12,465 bases of DNA from an uncultured Burkholderiales bacterium. Its GTDB lineage: Bacteria; Pseudomonadota; Gammaproteobacteria; Burkholderiales; Burkholderiaceae_C. Positions 1 to 6,747 of this stretch are shown in pieces; the first letter of the stretch is position 1, and each line of letters begins with the position of its first letter. The stretch covers positions 1 through 12,465 of the forward strand of contig CAJBHE010000228.1 in assembly GCA_903952885.1 (NCBI GenBank), read 5' to 3'. The position numbers and the translations under genes are program-made. Below the pieces are notes generated by a model. That model was not told the origin of the DNA and made no database searches. It saw only the letters and a list, made by a program, of their open reading frames with translations.

Positions 1-448
1 CTACACCGCCGTGCACCACCCCTTCACTGCGCCAAAAGACGGCCACGAAGATTGGATGGTCACCGCGCCCGAGAAGTGCATCTCCAAGGGCTACGACATG
101 GTTTTGAACGGTTGGGAAATGGGTGGCGGCTCGGTGCGTATCCACCGTGCTGACGTGCAACAAAAAGTGTTTGATGCTTTGAAGATCACACCTGAAGAAG
201 CACAGCTCAAGTTCGGTTTCTTGCTCGACGCTCTGCAATACGGCGCGCCTCCTCACGGTGGCTTGGCCTTCGGTTTGGACCGCATCGTCACCTTGATGAC
301 CGGCGCTGAATCTATCCGCGACGTGATTGCGTTTCCCAAGACCCAACGCGCTCAGTGTTTGCTCACCCAAGCCCCCAGCCCAGTGGACGAGAAGCAGTTG
401 CGCGAATTGCACATTCGCTTGCGCAACTTGGACGCAGCCAAGGCTTAA
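1..448 (+). CDS. aspS: Aspartyl-tRNA synthetase, C-terminal part (5' end outside window)
   Basis: Charges tRNA-Asp with aspartate in the cytoplasm. Only the last 148 residues are in the window; the first full codon is at base 2 and the stop is TAA at 446-448. The fragment has the bacterial AspRS C-terminal signature: HHPFTAPKD near its start, NGWEMGGGSVRIH, then class II synthetase motif 3 (GLAFGLDR, about bases 260-283) with the ATP-contacting arginine, followed by IRDVIAFPKTQ and the APSP segment typical of bacterial AspRS. Length after motif 3 is normal, so the 3' end is intact. A strong terminator follows, so the downstream hydrolase is probably a separate transcription unit. Whether this is the discriminating or the tRNA-Asn-mischarging type cannot be told from this part. 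Confidence 0.97.
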   Translation, partial: YTAVHHPFTAPKDGHEDWMVTAPEKCISKGYDMVLNGWEMGGGSVRIHRADVQQKVFDALKITPEEAQLKFGFLLDALQYGAPPHGGLAFGLDRIVTLMTGAESIRDVIAFPKTQRAQCLLTQAPSPVDEKQLRELHIRLRNLDAAKA

Positions 449-476
449 AGCTTTGGCTTATCTGCACTTCGGTGCA
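437..476 (+). other. Two further hairpins between aspS stop and terminator
   Basis: The first stem pairs GCCAAGGCT (437-445) with AGCTTTGGC (449-457), 9 bp with one G-U pair, and its 3-base loop is the aspS stop codon TAA. The second pairs TGCAC (463-467) with GTGCA (472-476) around TTCG, the stable C(UUCG)G tetraloop form. Together with the terminator they place three stem-loops in a row on the 3' end of the message. A role in mRNA 3'-end stability is inference. Confidence 0.55.
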
Positions 477-482
477 AACGAC

Positions 483-511
483 AAAGGCGCTGTTCACACA
501 GCGCCTTTTTT
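483..511 (+). terminator. Rho-independent terminator of aspS
   Basis: A perfect 10-bp stem pairs AAAGGCGCTG (483-492) with CAGCGCCTTT (499-508) around the 6-base loop TTCACA, and a run of six T occupies 506-511. It lies 34 bases after the aspS stop and has the textbook intrinsic-terminator shape for plus-strand transcription. Confidence 0.93.
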
Positions 512-536
512 ATCGGTTTGCCTAGGTGAAATGGCA

Positions 537-600
537 GATCAAGCGTGTCACAAAAAAGATATTTCAATTCCTTAATATCTATCCACTAGGATGCTTGATC
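537..600. repeat. 64-base nested, co-centred imperfect palindrome in hydrolase leader
   Basis: The outer arms are GATCAAGCGT (537-546) and ATGCTTGATC (591-600), 10 bp with one G-U mismatch in DNA terms. The inner arms are AGATATT (557-563) and AATATCT (574-580), a perfect 7 bp with a 10-base spacer. Both dyads share the same centre (568.5), and they are separated by 10 bases on each side. The right outer arm ends 3 bases before the hydrolase ATG and overlaps the last base of the TAGGA ribosome-site candidate (587-591). It could be an operator with four half-sites, a structured 5' leader, or a small mobile palindromic repeat; one window cannot decide. Confidence 0.6.
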
Positions 601-603
601 GAT

Positions 604-1695
604 ATGACCATCTCTAAATTTCCCGCGCTTCAGTTTCAAATTCCCAAGGCTCATCGCCGCTTGGCCTACAGCGCCGTGGGTGATGCGAACAGCCCGCATG
701 TGTTGCTGTGTTTGCCTGGTCTTTTAGAAACCCGTGCCACGTTTGATTCGCTGCTGCATGACGCCGAGGGGGTGAACGGCCTGCGCGTGGTCAGTATTGA
801 TTTGTGTGGGCGCGGCGACTCCAGCCCACTGGCGGGGGACAAGGGCTACACCATGCAGGTGTATCTAGAAGACATTGAGCATTTCATTCGCACCGAGCTC
901 ATGTCCGATGGCAAGCCCATCCCGCGCATTGAGGTGTTGGGTACCAGCATGGGCGGTATTTTGGCGATGTATTTGGCGCACGATGCAAGCAACCACATCA
1001 GCGGTTTGACGCTGAACGACATTGGCTTAGATTTGCCTTGGATGTCCATTTACGGTTTGTATGACGGCATGAAAAAAGCGGGCCGCTTGCCTACGCCTGA
1101 GGAGATGGCGGACAAATTGAATGTCAGCATCGGCGTGGCATTGGCGGTGCAGTCCCCCACGCACTTTGATTTGTCCTACCGCAAGGACTGGAAAGGCATG
1201 AAGTTTGGCCACCTGCTGAGCGACTTTAAGGGCTCGGTGCGTTTGGTGCACGGCAGCGAATCGGGCGTATGCACAGCTAAAGAGGTGAAAGATTTGCAGC
1301 GCGAATTCCCTAAAGCCAAAGTGCTGGAGGTGGTGGGGGCGGCGCACCCTGTGCCGTTCAACGCGGCGGTGAACAAGTTTGTGTTGAAGTCCTTGGGTTT
1401 GCCTACGGCCGCAGCCGACAAAGCACTGCCAACCGAGGACTTAAGGCAAATGGACATGGCCCTAGACCCTTGGCCCATGTGGCAAGAAACCGTGGTGGCC
1501 ACCGATGCGCCTGTGGCAGTGTTGCAGTCTGTGGAGGTGATGCCAGACAAACCGTTGGCGGATGAGGTGCCTGTGCAGGCGCGCGTTGCGTTTGCTGTTG
1601 AACCGCCAGTGAAAGTGGCTCAGTCAACCCATGCCACATCAACTAGCTTGTGGGCGTGGTTCAAGCAGCAGCTGCGAGGCACCACAAAGAAGTAA
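604..1695 (+). CDS. Alpha/beta-hydrolase fold protein with long C-terminal tail
   Basis: Predicted cytoplasmic serine hydrolase of 363 residues; substrate unknown. The fold runs from about residue 15 to 265: LCLPGLLETR at 35-44 fits the oxyanion-hole loop, DLCGRGDSS at 66-74 is the usual D-x-G-RG-S turn, and GTSMG at 113-117 is the nucleophile elbow with Ser115. The likely acid is Glu219 in HGSES, where Asp is more usual, and the likely base is His248 in GAAHPV. Residues about 266-363 form a Pro/Val/Ala-rich tail ending in a Trp-containing basic segment, with no domain I recognise. The ATG at 604 is chosen because the fold starts soon after it and TAGGA lies at 587-591; a GTG at 526 is open but would run through the leader palindrome. 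The last 35 bases overlap the 3' end of the convergent methyltransferase gene. Confidence 0.85.
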   Translation: MTISKFPALQFQIPKAHRRLAYSAVGDANSPHVLLCLPGLLETRATFDSLLHDAEGVNGLRVVSIDLCGRGDSSPLAGDKGYTMQVYLEDIEHFIRTELMSDGKPIPRIEVLGTSMGGILAMYLAHDASNHISGLTLNDIGLDLPWMSIYGLYDGMKKAGRLPTPEEMADKLNVSIGVALAVQSPTHFDLSYRKDWKGMKFGHLLSDFKGSVRLVHGSESGVCTAKEVKDLQREFPKAKVLEVVGAAHPVPFNAAVNKFVLKSLGLPTAAADKALPTEDLRQMDMALDPWPMWQETVVATDAPVAVLQSVEVMPDKPLADEVPVQARVAFAVEPPVKVAQSTHATSTSLWAWFKQQLRGTTKK

Positions 1696-2788
1696 CTTCT
1701 TTGGCGCGTGCGTCGTGCAGCGGGTCGGTGTCGTCGCTGGCTTTGCCGTGACGTGGCTTAATGTCGCTGCGGCCCAACACTTGCAAGCCCGCTTCTCTGA
1801 TCCAGTCCAGCAGCTCTGCGCGGCTGCGCAGCCCCAAGTGTTCGGCCAAGTCTGACAAGATGAGCCAGCCTTCGCCCTTGGGCGCAAGGTGCGCACGCAA
1901 GCCGCTGAGGAAACCACGCAGCATGTGACTGCCTTCGTCATACACCGCGTGTTCGATGGGAGAGCTGGGGCGCGCTGGAACCCACGGTGGGTTGCACACA
2001 ATCAGCGGGGCAAGGCCTTCGGGGAACAAGTCGGTTTGCACCAACTCAACTTTGTCGATGCGTTGCAGGCGTTTCAGGTTCTCGCGGGCGCAGGCGAGGG
2101 CGCGCGGGTCTTGGTCGGTGGCAACGATGTGTTGCACGCCGCGTTTGGCTAATACTGCCGACAAGACGCCCGTGCCCACGCCAATGTCGAAGGCCAAGGT
2201 TTTGTCTTTGATGGGCGCGTTGGCCACTAGGTCGACATACTCGCCACGCACGGGCGAGAACACCCCGTAGTGCGGGTGAATGCGGTTATTGGGTGCGTCG
2301 CCCAAGGCGGCTATTTCGACGCCGTTTTTTCGCCATTCGTGCGCGCCCACCACGCCCAGCAACTCGCGCATGGACACCATGCAGGCTTGGCCATTGGCTG
2401 GGCCCCAGGCCTCGGTACAGGCCAGCTTCAGGTCGGGTGCGCGGCGCAGGGGGATGGTGTAGTCGCCCTCCATGGGGACGATGACCATGGCCAAGATGCG
2501 GGCGCGTTGGCCCAGCGCTTGGCGGTGGGCGTTGAACGCTTGCAGGGGTGCTACTTCGGGTTCTGACTTTTTGCTTTTCTTGGGCTTGCGCTCAGTGCGG
2601 CGTGCCATCGCTTGCAGCAGTTGGCGTGCGTTGTGAAAGTCACCTTGCCACAACAGGCCCGTGCCCTCGCAAGCCAAGCGGTAGGCTGTGTCGGCTGACA
2701 GGGTGTCGTCAGCGGCCACCACGCGGCGGGGTGCGGCAGCGCCACTTTCGGCGCGCCAAGTGGGTAAGCAGTCTAGGGGAGTGAGCAT
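1661..2788 (-). CDS. Class I SAM-dependent methyltransferase (small-MTase, NPPW type)
   Basis: Predicted cytoplasmic methyltransferase of 375 residues. The C-terminal half is a Rossmann-type domain: motif I FDIGVGTG at 200-207 binds SAM, the acidic end of strand 2 is VATDQD at 222-227 (Asp225), and NPPW at 266-269 is the catalytic motif of enzymes that methylate exocyclic amines or amides (HemK/PrmC, PrmB and RsmC/RlmG relatives). The first 190 residues are family-specific and include a lysine-rich stretch (about 68-75), possibly RNA-contacting. An rRNA or protein-glutamine target is likely by family, but the exact one cannot be assigned. The ATG at 2786-2788 has no good ribosome site. It lies 40 bases downstream of the outer-membrane protein gene on the same strand and its 3' end overlaps the hydrolase gene. 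Confidence 0.87.
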   Translation of the reverse strand: MLTPLDCLPTWRAESGAAAPRRVVAADDTLSADTAYRLACEGTGLLWQGDFHNARQLLQAMARRTERKPKKSKKSEPEVAPLQAFNAHRQALGQRARILAMVIVPMEGDYTIPLRRAPDLKLACTEAWGPANGQACMVSMRELLGVVGAHEWRKNGVEIAALGDAPNNRIHPHYGVFSPVRGEYVDLVANAPIKDKTLAFDIGVGTGVLSAVLAKRGVQHIVATDQDPRALACARENLKRLQRIDKVELVQTDLFPEGLAPLIVCNPPWVPARPSSPIEHAVYDEGSHMLRGFLSGLRAHLAPKGEGWLILSDLAEHLGLRSRAELLDWIREAGLQVLGRSDIKPRHGKASDDTDPLHDARAKEVTSLWCLAAAA

Positions 2789-2828
2789 GGCGGCATCATA
2801 GAGGCCAGCATCGCAGAGTCCTTGGAGA

Positions 2829-3566
2829 TCAAGGTGTGGTGAACTGCCAAGTTACACCAGCTTGCCATCGTTTGCTTGCGGGTTCGTAGGCGCGGTTCAC
2901 GACATCAGAATCGCCCAAGTCTGTGTAGCGCACGTAAGGTGATAACGCGTGGCGTCCGTCTAATTGGATATTGAGTTTGGTTTGCAGGTAGGCTCCCTTT
3001 TTTTGCGTGTTCACCACGTCATGGCTGGGGGGCGTTGTGTTGGCTTGCGAAAGTTTGGAGGAGTGTCGCCCATCTATCAAGATGCCAGCCTCTAACTCCC
3101 AAAAATCACTCACCCATCGCACGGGAAGCCAAAGCTGAGTGGCACTGCGTTCGTAGCCGCCGCTGTTGGTCGATGTTCTTCCGCGTAAGTCATTCCACAA
3201 GGTGTGAATGCCAAGACCTGCATACAAGCCTTGCTGATGGCCATTATTCGCAAAGACGGGCATCAAGGCGCGCCATCGGGTTTCAATGTTTTGCACGCCA
3301 TCCATGCTGCCTGTGTTTGTGCTGGTGTAGCGTTGTTGTCCTAAGAGTACATCGCCCTCTAAATGCAACTGAGGCATGGCTGCAAACTTGTAAGCATGCG
3401 CATGAAGCCCTAGTTCTGGGCCTTGTAATTGCATCAGGCCAGATTCCTTGTATTGGTTAACGCCAACGCCGACGCCTAACTGAAGCACTGGCTTTTGCTG
3501 CGCATGCACAACATAGGGGAGTGCCAAGAACATAGATAAAAAATAAGGTGAGAGTTTTCGATGCAT
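2829..3566 (-). CDS. Hypothetical exported protein, probable outer-membrane beta-barrel
   Basis: I do not recognise this 245-residue protein. Residues 1-22 form a signal peptide: basic start (HRK), hydrophobic core, and VHA before the cut at Gln23. The mature part is rich in alternating aromatic/hydrophobic and polar stretches (QLGVGVGV, GLYAGLGIH, LWLPVRWV, YLQTKLNIQL, YVRYTDLG) and ends in WQAGVTWQF followed by TTP. The near-terminal aromatic strand fits insertion by the BAM complex, although normally the aromatic residue is last. There is no lipobox cysteine, so it is not a lipoprotein. GC is visibly lower than next door: hand counts of two 60-base rows gave 48% and 52%, against 63% for a row of the methyltransferase gene. 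It is divergent from the endonuclease gene, with 62 bases between starts. Membrane location is inferred. Confidence 0.75.
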   Translation of the reverse strand: MHRKLSPYFLSMFLALPYVVHAQQKPVLQLGVGVGVNQYKESGLMQLQGPELGLHAHAYKFAAMPQLHLEGDVLLGQQRYTSTNTGSMDGVQNIETRWRALMPVFANNGHQQGLYAGLGIHTLWNDLRGRTSTNSGGYERSATQLWLPVRWVSDFWELEAGILIDGRHSSKLSQANTTPPSHDVVNTQKKGAYLQTKLNIQLDGRHALSPYVRYTDLGDSDVVNRAYEPASKRWQAGVTWQFTTP

Positions 3567-3628
3567 GTCGTCTTTTTAGCAGAATTTCGATGCAGAGTGT
3601 CATTGCTGAGGCAAACTTACTGCAGAAC

Positions 3629-4366
3629 ATGAAAACATTCAAAGTTGCCACTTACAACATCCACAAAGGCGTGCAAGGCCACGGGCCCGCCCGTCGTTTA
3701 GAGATTCACAACCTCGGCCACGCAGTGGAACAGTTTGATGCGGACATCATTTGCTTGCAAGAAGTGCGTGCGTTCAACCGCCAACAAGCCCGCCGCTTCA
3801 AGCGTTGGCCCGAACAGGGGCAAGCCGACTTTTTAGCGCCCGAGGGCTACACGCCCGTGTACCGCACCAACGCCATCACCAAATACGGCGAGCATGGCAA
3901 TGCGCTGCTCAGTCGCTGGCCGGTGCTAGAGCAGCGTCACGAAGATATGTCTGACCACCGCCTTGAGCAACGCGGTTTGCTGCATGTGACGCTGCGGGTG
4001 CAAGAGCGCGAGGTGCACGTCATCGTCATTCATTTTGGGTTGTTGCCTGGCAGTCGCTTGCGTCAAACGCAGCAGCTGCACGACTTCATCGAGCGCGAAG
4101 TACCCATTGCTGCGCCGCTGCTGGTGGCGGGAGATTTCAACGATTGGGGTAGCGCCGTGTCGCGCATGATGGCCCACGTCGGCCTACACACCAATGTGGA
4201 CAAGCAATATCCCACCTACCCATCGCGTTTGCCGCTGGTGCAGCTGGATCATGTGTACGCGCGTGGCGTGCACCGTGTGGCCACGCAGGTGCCGCGTGGA
4301 CCGATTTGGGGGCGCATGTCTGACCACTTGCCTTTGCTGGTGGAGTTTGGGTGGGACGCGCCATGA
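3629..4366 (+). CDS. Endonuclease/exonuclease/phosphatase (EEP) family protein, YbhP-like
   Basis: A 245-residue metal-dependent phosphoesterase of the DNase I/EEP fold. All active-site motifs are present: Asn10 in TYNIH, metal-binding Glu45 in LQEV, His135 in IHFGLLPGSR, Asp169 and Asn171 in GDFND, Asp207 in QLDHVY, and Asp232-His233 in SDHLPL. There is no signal peptide. The gene overlaps clsB by ATGA (4363-4366), so the two are translationally coupled; the same neighbour pair (ybhP next to clsB) occurs in Escherichia coli, which suggests a role tied to phospholipid metabolism rather than DNA. Substrate is unknown. The ATG at 3629 starts right at the first beta strand; upstream starts at 3590 (ATG) and 3548 (GTG) are open but would add residues not seen in the fold, and 3548 would overlap the divergent gene. 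Confidence 0.9.
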   Translation: MKTFKVATYNIHKGVQGHGPARRLEIHNLGHAVEQFDADIICLQEVRAFNRQQARRFKRWPEQGQADFLAPEGYTPVYRTNAITKYGEHGNALLSRWPVLEQRHEDMSDHRLEQRGLLHVTLRVQEREVHVIVIHFGLLPGSRLRQTQQLHDFIEREVPIAAPLLVAGDFNDWGSAVSRMMAHVGLHTNVDKQYPTYPSRLPLVQLDHVYARGVHRVATQVPRGPIWGRMSDHLPLLVEFGWDAP

Positions 4367-5547
4367 TGCGCACGCCCACAGATCCACACGACATGCGCCT
4401 GCTCACAGGTGGTGTGGATTTGTTTGCGGCCATGGTCGAAGCCATGGATGCGGCACAGCATGAGGTGTTGCTAGAAACGTACATTTTTAGTTTTGCAGGT
4501 GCTGGCGTCGATGTGGCGGATGCGCTGATGCGTGCAGCAATGCGTGGTGTTCAGGTACGCATGGTGGTGGATGGTGTGGGAACGGGTGAGTTGCCTGCTG
4601 AGTGGGCTACACAGTTTTCGGCGGCCGGCGTGCAAGTGCGCGTGTTTGCGCCCGCTGTGGGCCTGGGCTTTTGGCTGCCTAGTCGCTGGCGGCGTTTACA
4701 CCGCAAGCTGTGCGTGGTGGACAACAGGGTGGCGTTTTGCGGTGGCATCAACATCTTGGATGATTATTTAGATCCGCATGTGCAAGGCTTGTTACAAGCG
4801 CCCAGACTTGACTACGCCGTTAGTTTGCAAGGCCCCCTGGTAAAGGCCACCTACGACACCATGACGCAGTTGTGGTCGCGTATCGAGGCCGTGCGCGAGC
4901 TGCGCAGCCAAGACCTGAGCAGCGCCATGGATGCCTTGCGCGGGGCATCGCAAAGCTTGCACTTTCCAGCGCTGGGTGAGGCGCACCTGGTGTTGCGCGA
5001 CAACGTGCGCCACCGTTCTCACATTGAGCGCACCTATCGCAAAGCCATTGGGGCAGCGCGCCACGACATCCTATTGGCCAGTGCGTATTTTTTTCCAGGC
5101 CTGCGTTTGCGCCGTGCGCTGGTCACGGCGGCGCGTCGTGGCGTGCGTGTGCGTTTGTTGTTGCAAGGCCAGTACGAATACTTAATGCCCTACCGTGCAG
5201 CTCGTCAGTTGTACGGCCAGTTGATCGCAGCCGGTGTGGAAATTCATGAATACCACGCCAGCTTTTTGCACGCCAAAGTGGCGGTGGTGGATGGCAAGTG
5301 GCTGACCGTGGGCTCGTCCAACCTCGACCCTTTCAGTTTGTTGCTGGCGCGTGAGGCCAATGTGGTCGCGCACAACCCAACATTGGCACAAACGCTGCAA
5401 GCCAGCCTGATGGATGCCATCTCGCAAGGCGCTACCCGCGTGGATCCGCAGGCTTATCTCAACCGTGGCCTTTGGGAGCGCTTGGTGGATGCCTTGGCCT
5501 CGGCTGTGCTGCGTTTTGGCGTGTTTTTGACGGGCAAGCCATACTGA
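4363..5547 (+). CDS. clsB: Cardiolipin synthase B
   Basis: A 394-residue phospholipase D-superfamily enzyme that joins phospholipids to make cardiolipin at the inner membrane; E. coli ClsB also makes phosphatidylglycerol. Two HKD motifs are intact: His113-Lys115-Asp120 followed by FCGGINI, and His303-Lys305-Asp310 followed by GSSNLDP. The lack of two N-terminal membrane helices and the length of about 400 residues point to ClsB rather than ClsA. Residues about 240-265 (LRLRRALVTAARRGVRVRLL) are strongly basic and suit contact with anionic lipid. The start is the first ATG of ATGATG, overlapping the endonuclease stop; the second ATG (4366) is equally possible, and GTG at 4351 is less likely. 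folE begins 44 bases after the stop, so read-through into folE is possible. Confidence 0.93.
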   Translation: MMRTPTDPHDMRLLTGGVDLFAAMVEAMDAAQHEVLLETYIFSFAGAGVDVADALMRAAMRGVQVRMVVDGVGTGELPAEWATQFSAAGVQVRVFAPAVGLGFWLPSRWRRLHRKLCVVDNRVAFCGGINILDDYLDPHVQGLLQAPRLDYAVSLQGPLVKATYDTMTQLWSRIEAVRELRSQDLSSAMDALRGASQSLHFPALGEAHLVLRDNVRHRSHIERTYRKAIGAARHDILLASAYFFPGLRLRRALVTAARRGVRVRLLLQGQYEYLMPYRAARQLYGQLIAAGVEIHEYHASFLHAKVAVVDGKWLTVGSSNLDPFSLLLAREANVVAHNPTLAQTLQASLMDAISQGATRVDPQAYLNRGLWERLVDALASAVLRFGVFLTGKPY

Positions 5548-5591
5548 GTCAGCTTCCATAAGGTTTTTGCTTCGCTGATACCATCTTGCAC

Positions 5592-6290
5592 ATGACAGTA
5601 AAAGACAACTTTGAAGGCACGCCGGTTTCTGTGAAGATTCGCGAGCGCATTGCCGCCTCCCGCAAACGCTTCCATTCCAATGACAACATTGCTGAATTCA
5701 TTCAGCCCGGTGAGTTGGAGGCTTTGCTTGACGAAGTCGAAGGCAAGATGCAAGGCGTGCTCGACAGCTTGGTGATCGACACCGATCACGACCACAACAC
5801 CGGCGACACCGCCCGCCGCGTGGCCAAGATGTACTTGCAAGAGGTCTTCAAAGGCCGCTATGTGCCAGCGCCCGCCATCACCGAGTTTCCCAACGCCGAG
5901 CATTTGAATGAGCTGATGATCGTCGGCCCCATCACCGTGCGCAGCGCTTGCAGCCACCACTTTTGTCCCGTGATTGGCAAGATTTGGATTGGCGTGTTGC
6001 CCAATGAGCGCACCAACGTCATTGGTTTGTCCAAATACGCACGCTTGGCCGAATGGGTCATGGGTCGCCCGCAAATTCAAGAAGAGGCCGTGGTGCAACT
6101 GGCCGACTTGATTCAATCCAAAACCCAGCCTGATGGTTTGGCCATCGTGATGGAAGCCAGCCACTTTTGCATGTCGTGGCGCGGCGTGAAAGACATGGAC
6201 AGCAAGATGCTCAACTCGGTCATGCGCGGGTCGTTTTTGAAAGACCCCAACTTGCGCCGCGAATTTTTGTCCCTCATTCCTAAAGGTTGA
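5592..6290 (+). CDS. folE: GTP cyclohydrolase I, divergent metal-site variant
   Basis: Converts GTP to 7,8-dihydroneopterin triphosphate, the first step to folate and other pterins. The 232-residue protein has an N-terminal helical part and the tunnelling fold from about 50 on. The zinc ligands align as Cys120 and His123 (in ACSHHF) and Cys193 (in SHFCMSWRG), with His191 at the catalytic histidine position and Glu164 at the guanine-binding position in RPQIQEE. Two parts are unlike textbook FolE: CSHH replaces CEHH, and the loop after WRGV reads KDMDSKMLNS in place of the usual RKPGS-type segment. This suggests a separate FolE subgroup, so a second canonical copy elsewhere in the genome is possible. 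ATG at 5592 is chosen over TTG at 5586; neither has a clear ribosome site. A BLUF gene starts 4 bases after the stop. Confidence 0.9.
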   Translation: MTVKDNFEGTPVSVKIRERIAASRKRFHSNDNIAEFIQPGELEALLDEVEGKMQGVLDSLVIDTDHDHNTGDTARRVAKMYLQEVFKGRYVPAPAITEFPNAEHLNELMIVGPITVRSACSHHFCPVIGKIWIGVLPNERTNVIGLSKYARLAEWVMGRPQIQEEAVVQLADLIQSKTQPDGLAIVMEASHFCMSWRGVKDMDSKMLNSVMRGSFLKDPNLRREFLSLIPKG

Positions 6291-6294
6291 TGCC

Positions 6295-6720
6295 ATGCTA
6301 GTTCGTCTGTTGTATGTGAGCCGGTCCGTCCAACCTGAGACGGCCGAAGAAACTGAATCCATCTTGGCCAGCTCACGCGAGCACAACATCAGCAATGGCA
6401 TCACCGGTGTGCTGTGTTTTGGAGGCGGCATTTATTTGCAAGCCATCGAAGGTGGCCGCAACCAAGTGAATGCGTTGTACACCCACATCGCCAAAGACCC
6501 GCGCCACCAAGACGTGGTGATTTTGGCTTACGAAGAAATTTCCGAGCGTCGATTTGGTGGCTGGACCATGGGCCATGTGCGTCTTGACAAACTCAACCCC
6601 TCCATCGTGTTGAAGTACTCCGAAACGCCTGAGCTTGACCCCTACGGTGTGTCGGGTCAAGTGTCTTTCGCGTTGCTAGAAGAATTGATGGCCACTGCGT
6701 CCATCGTGGGTCGTGCCTAA
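6295..6720 (+). CDS. Stand-alone BLUF-domain blue-light photoreceptor
   Basis: A 141-residue FAD-binding blue-light sensor in the size range of short BLUF proteins such as PixD and BlrB. The domain fills residues 1-95 and every photocycle residue aligns with AppA by spacing: Tyr7 (AppA Tyr21), Asn31 (Asn45), Gln49 in YLQAIEGG (Gln63), Trp90 and Met92 in FGGWTMG (Trp104, Met106). The remaining 45 residues are likely the C-terminal helices that pass the signal to a partner. There is no fused output domain, so it must act through another protein. TAAAGG at 6281-6286 inside the end of folE is a good ribosome site, and the 4-base gap to folE implies co-translation. The partner is unknown; FolE itself is one candidate. 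Confidence 0.93.
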   Translation: MLVRLLYVSRSVQPETAEETESILASSREHNISNGITGVLCFGGGIYLQAIEGGRNQVNALYTHIAKDPRHQDVVILAYEEISERRFGGWTMGHVRLDKLNPSIVLKYSETPELDPYGVSGQVSFALLEELMATASIVGRA

Positions 6721-6740
6721 TTTGGGTCAGAGCCCAATTA
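6718..6740 (+). terminator. Weak hairpin after BLUF gene
   Basis: TAA-T-TTGGG (6718-6726, T6721 bulged) pairs with CCCAATTA (6733-6740) around TCAGAG, 8 bp in all including the BLUF stop codon. Only a short ATTTGG follows, so any termination would be partial. It sits in the 27 bases between the BLUF and DUF429 genes. Confidence 0.3.
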
Positions 6741-6747
6741 ATTTGGC

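Noticed and set aside
573..578. TAATAT as a -10 promoter box for the hydrolase
   Set aside because: No -35-like sequence stands at 16-18 bases upstream, and the bases belong to the inner palindrome arm.
526..603. Upstream GTG start for the hydrolase
   Set aside because: It would translate the palindromic leader into a sequence unlike the family and lies just after the aspS terminator without a ribosome site.
2820..2834. CCTTG/CAAGG small hairpin at the end of the exported-protein gene
   Set aside because: Only 5 bp with no T run; too weak to call a terminator.
5454..6431. Minus-strand open frame of 325 codons across folE and the ends of its neighbours
   Set aside because: It is longer than folE but antisense to it, has no recognisable motif, and mirrors the codon bias of the plus strand. 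FolE and BLUF motifs show the plus strand is coding.
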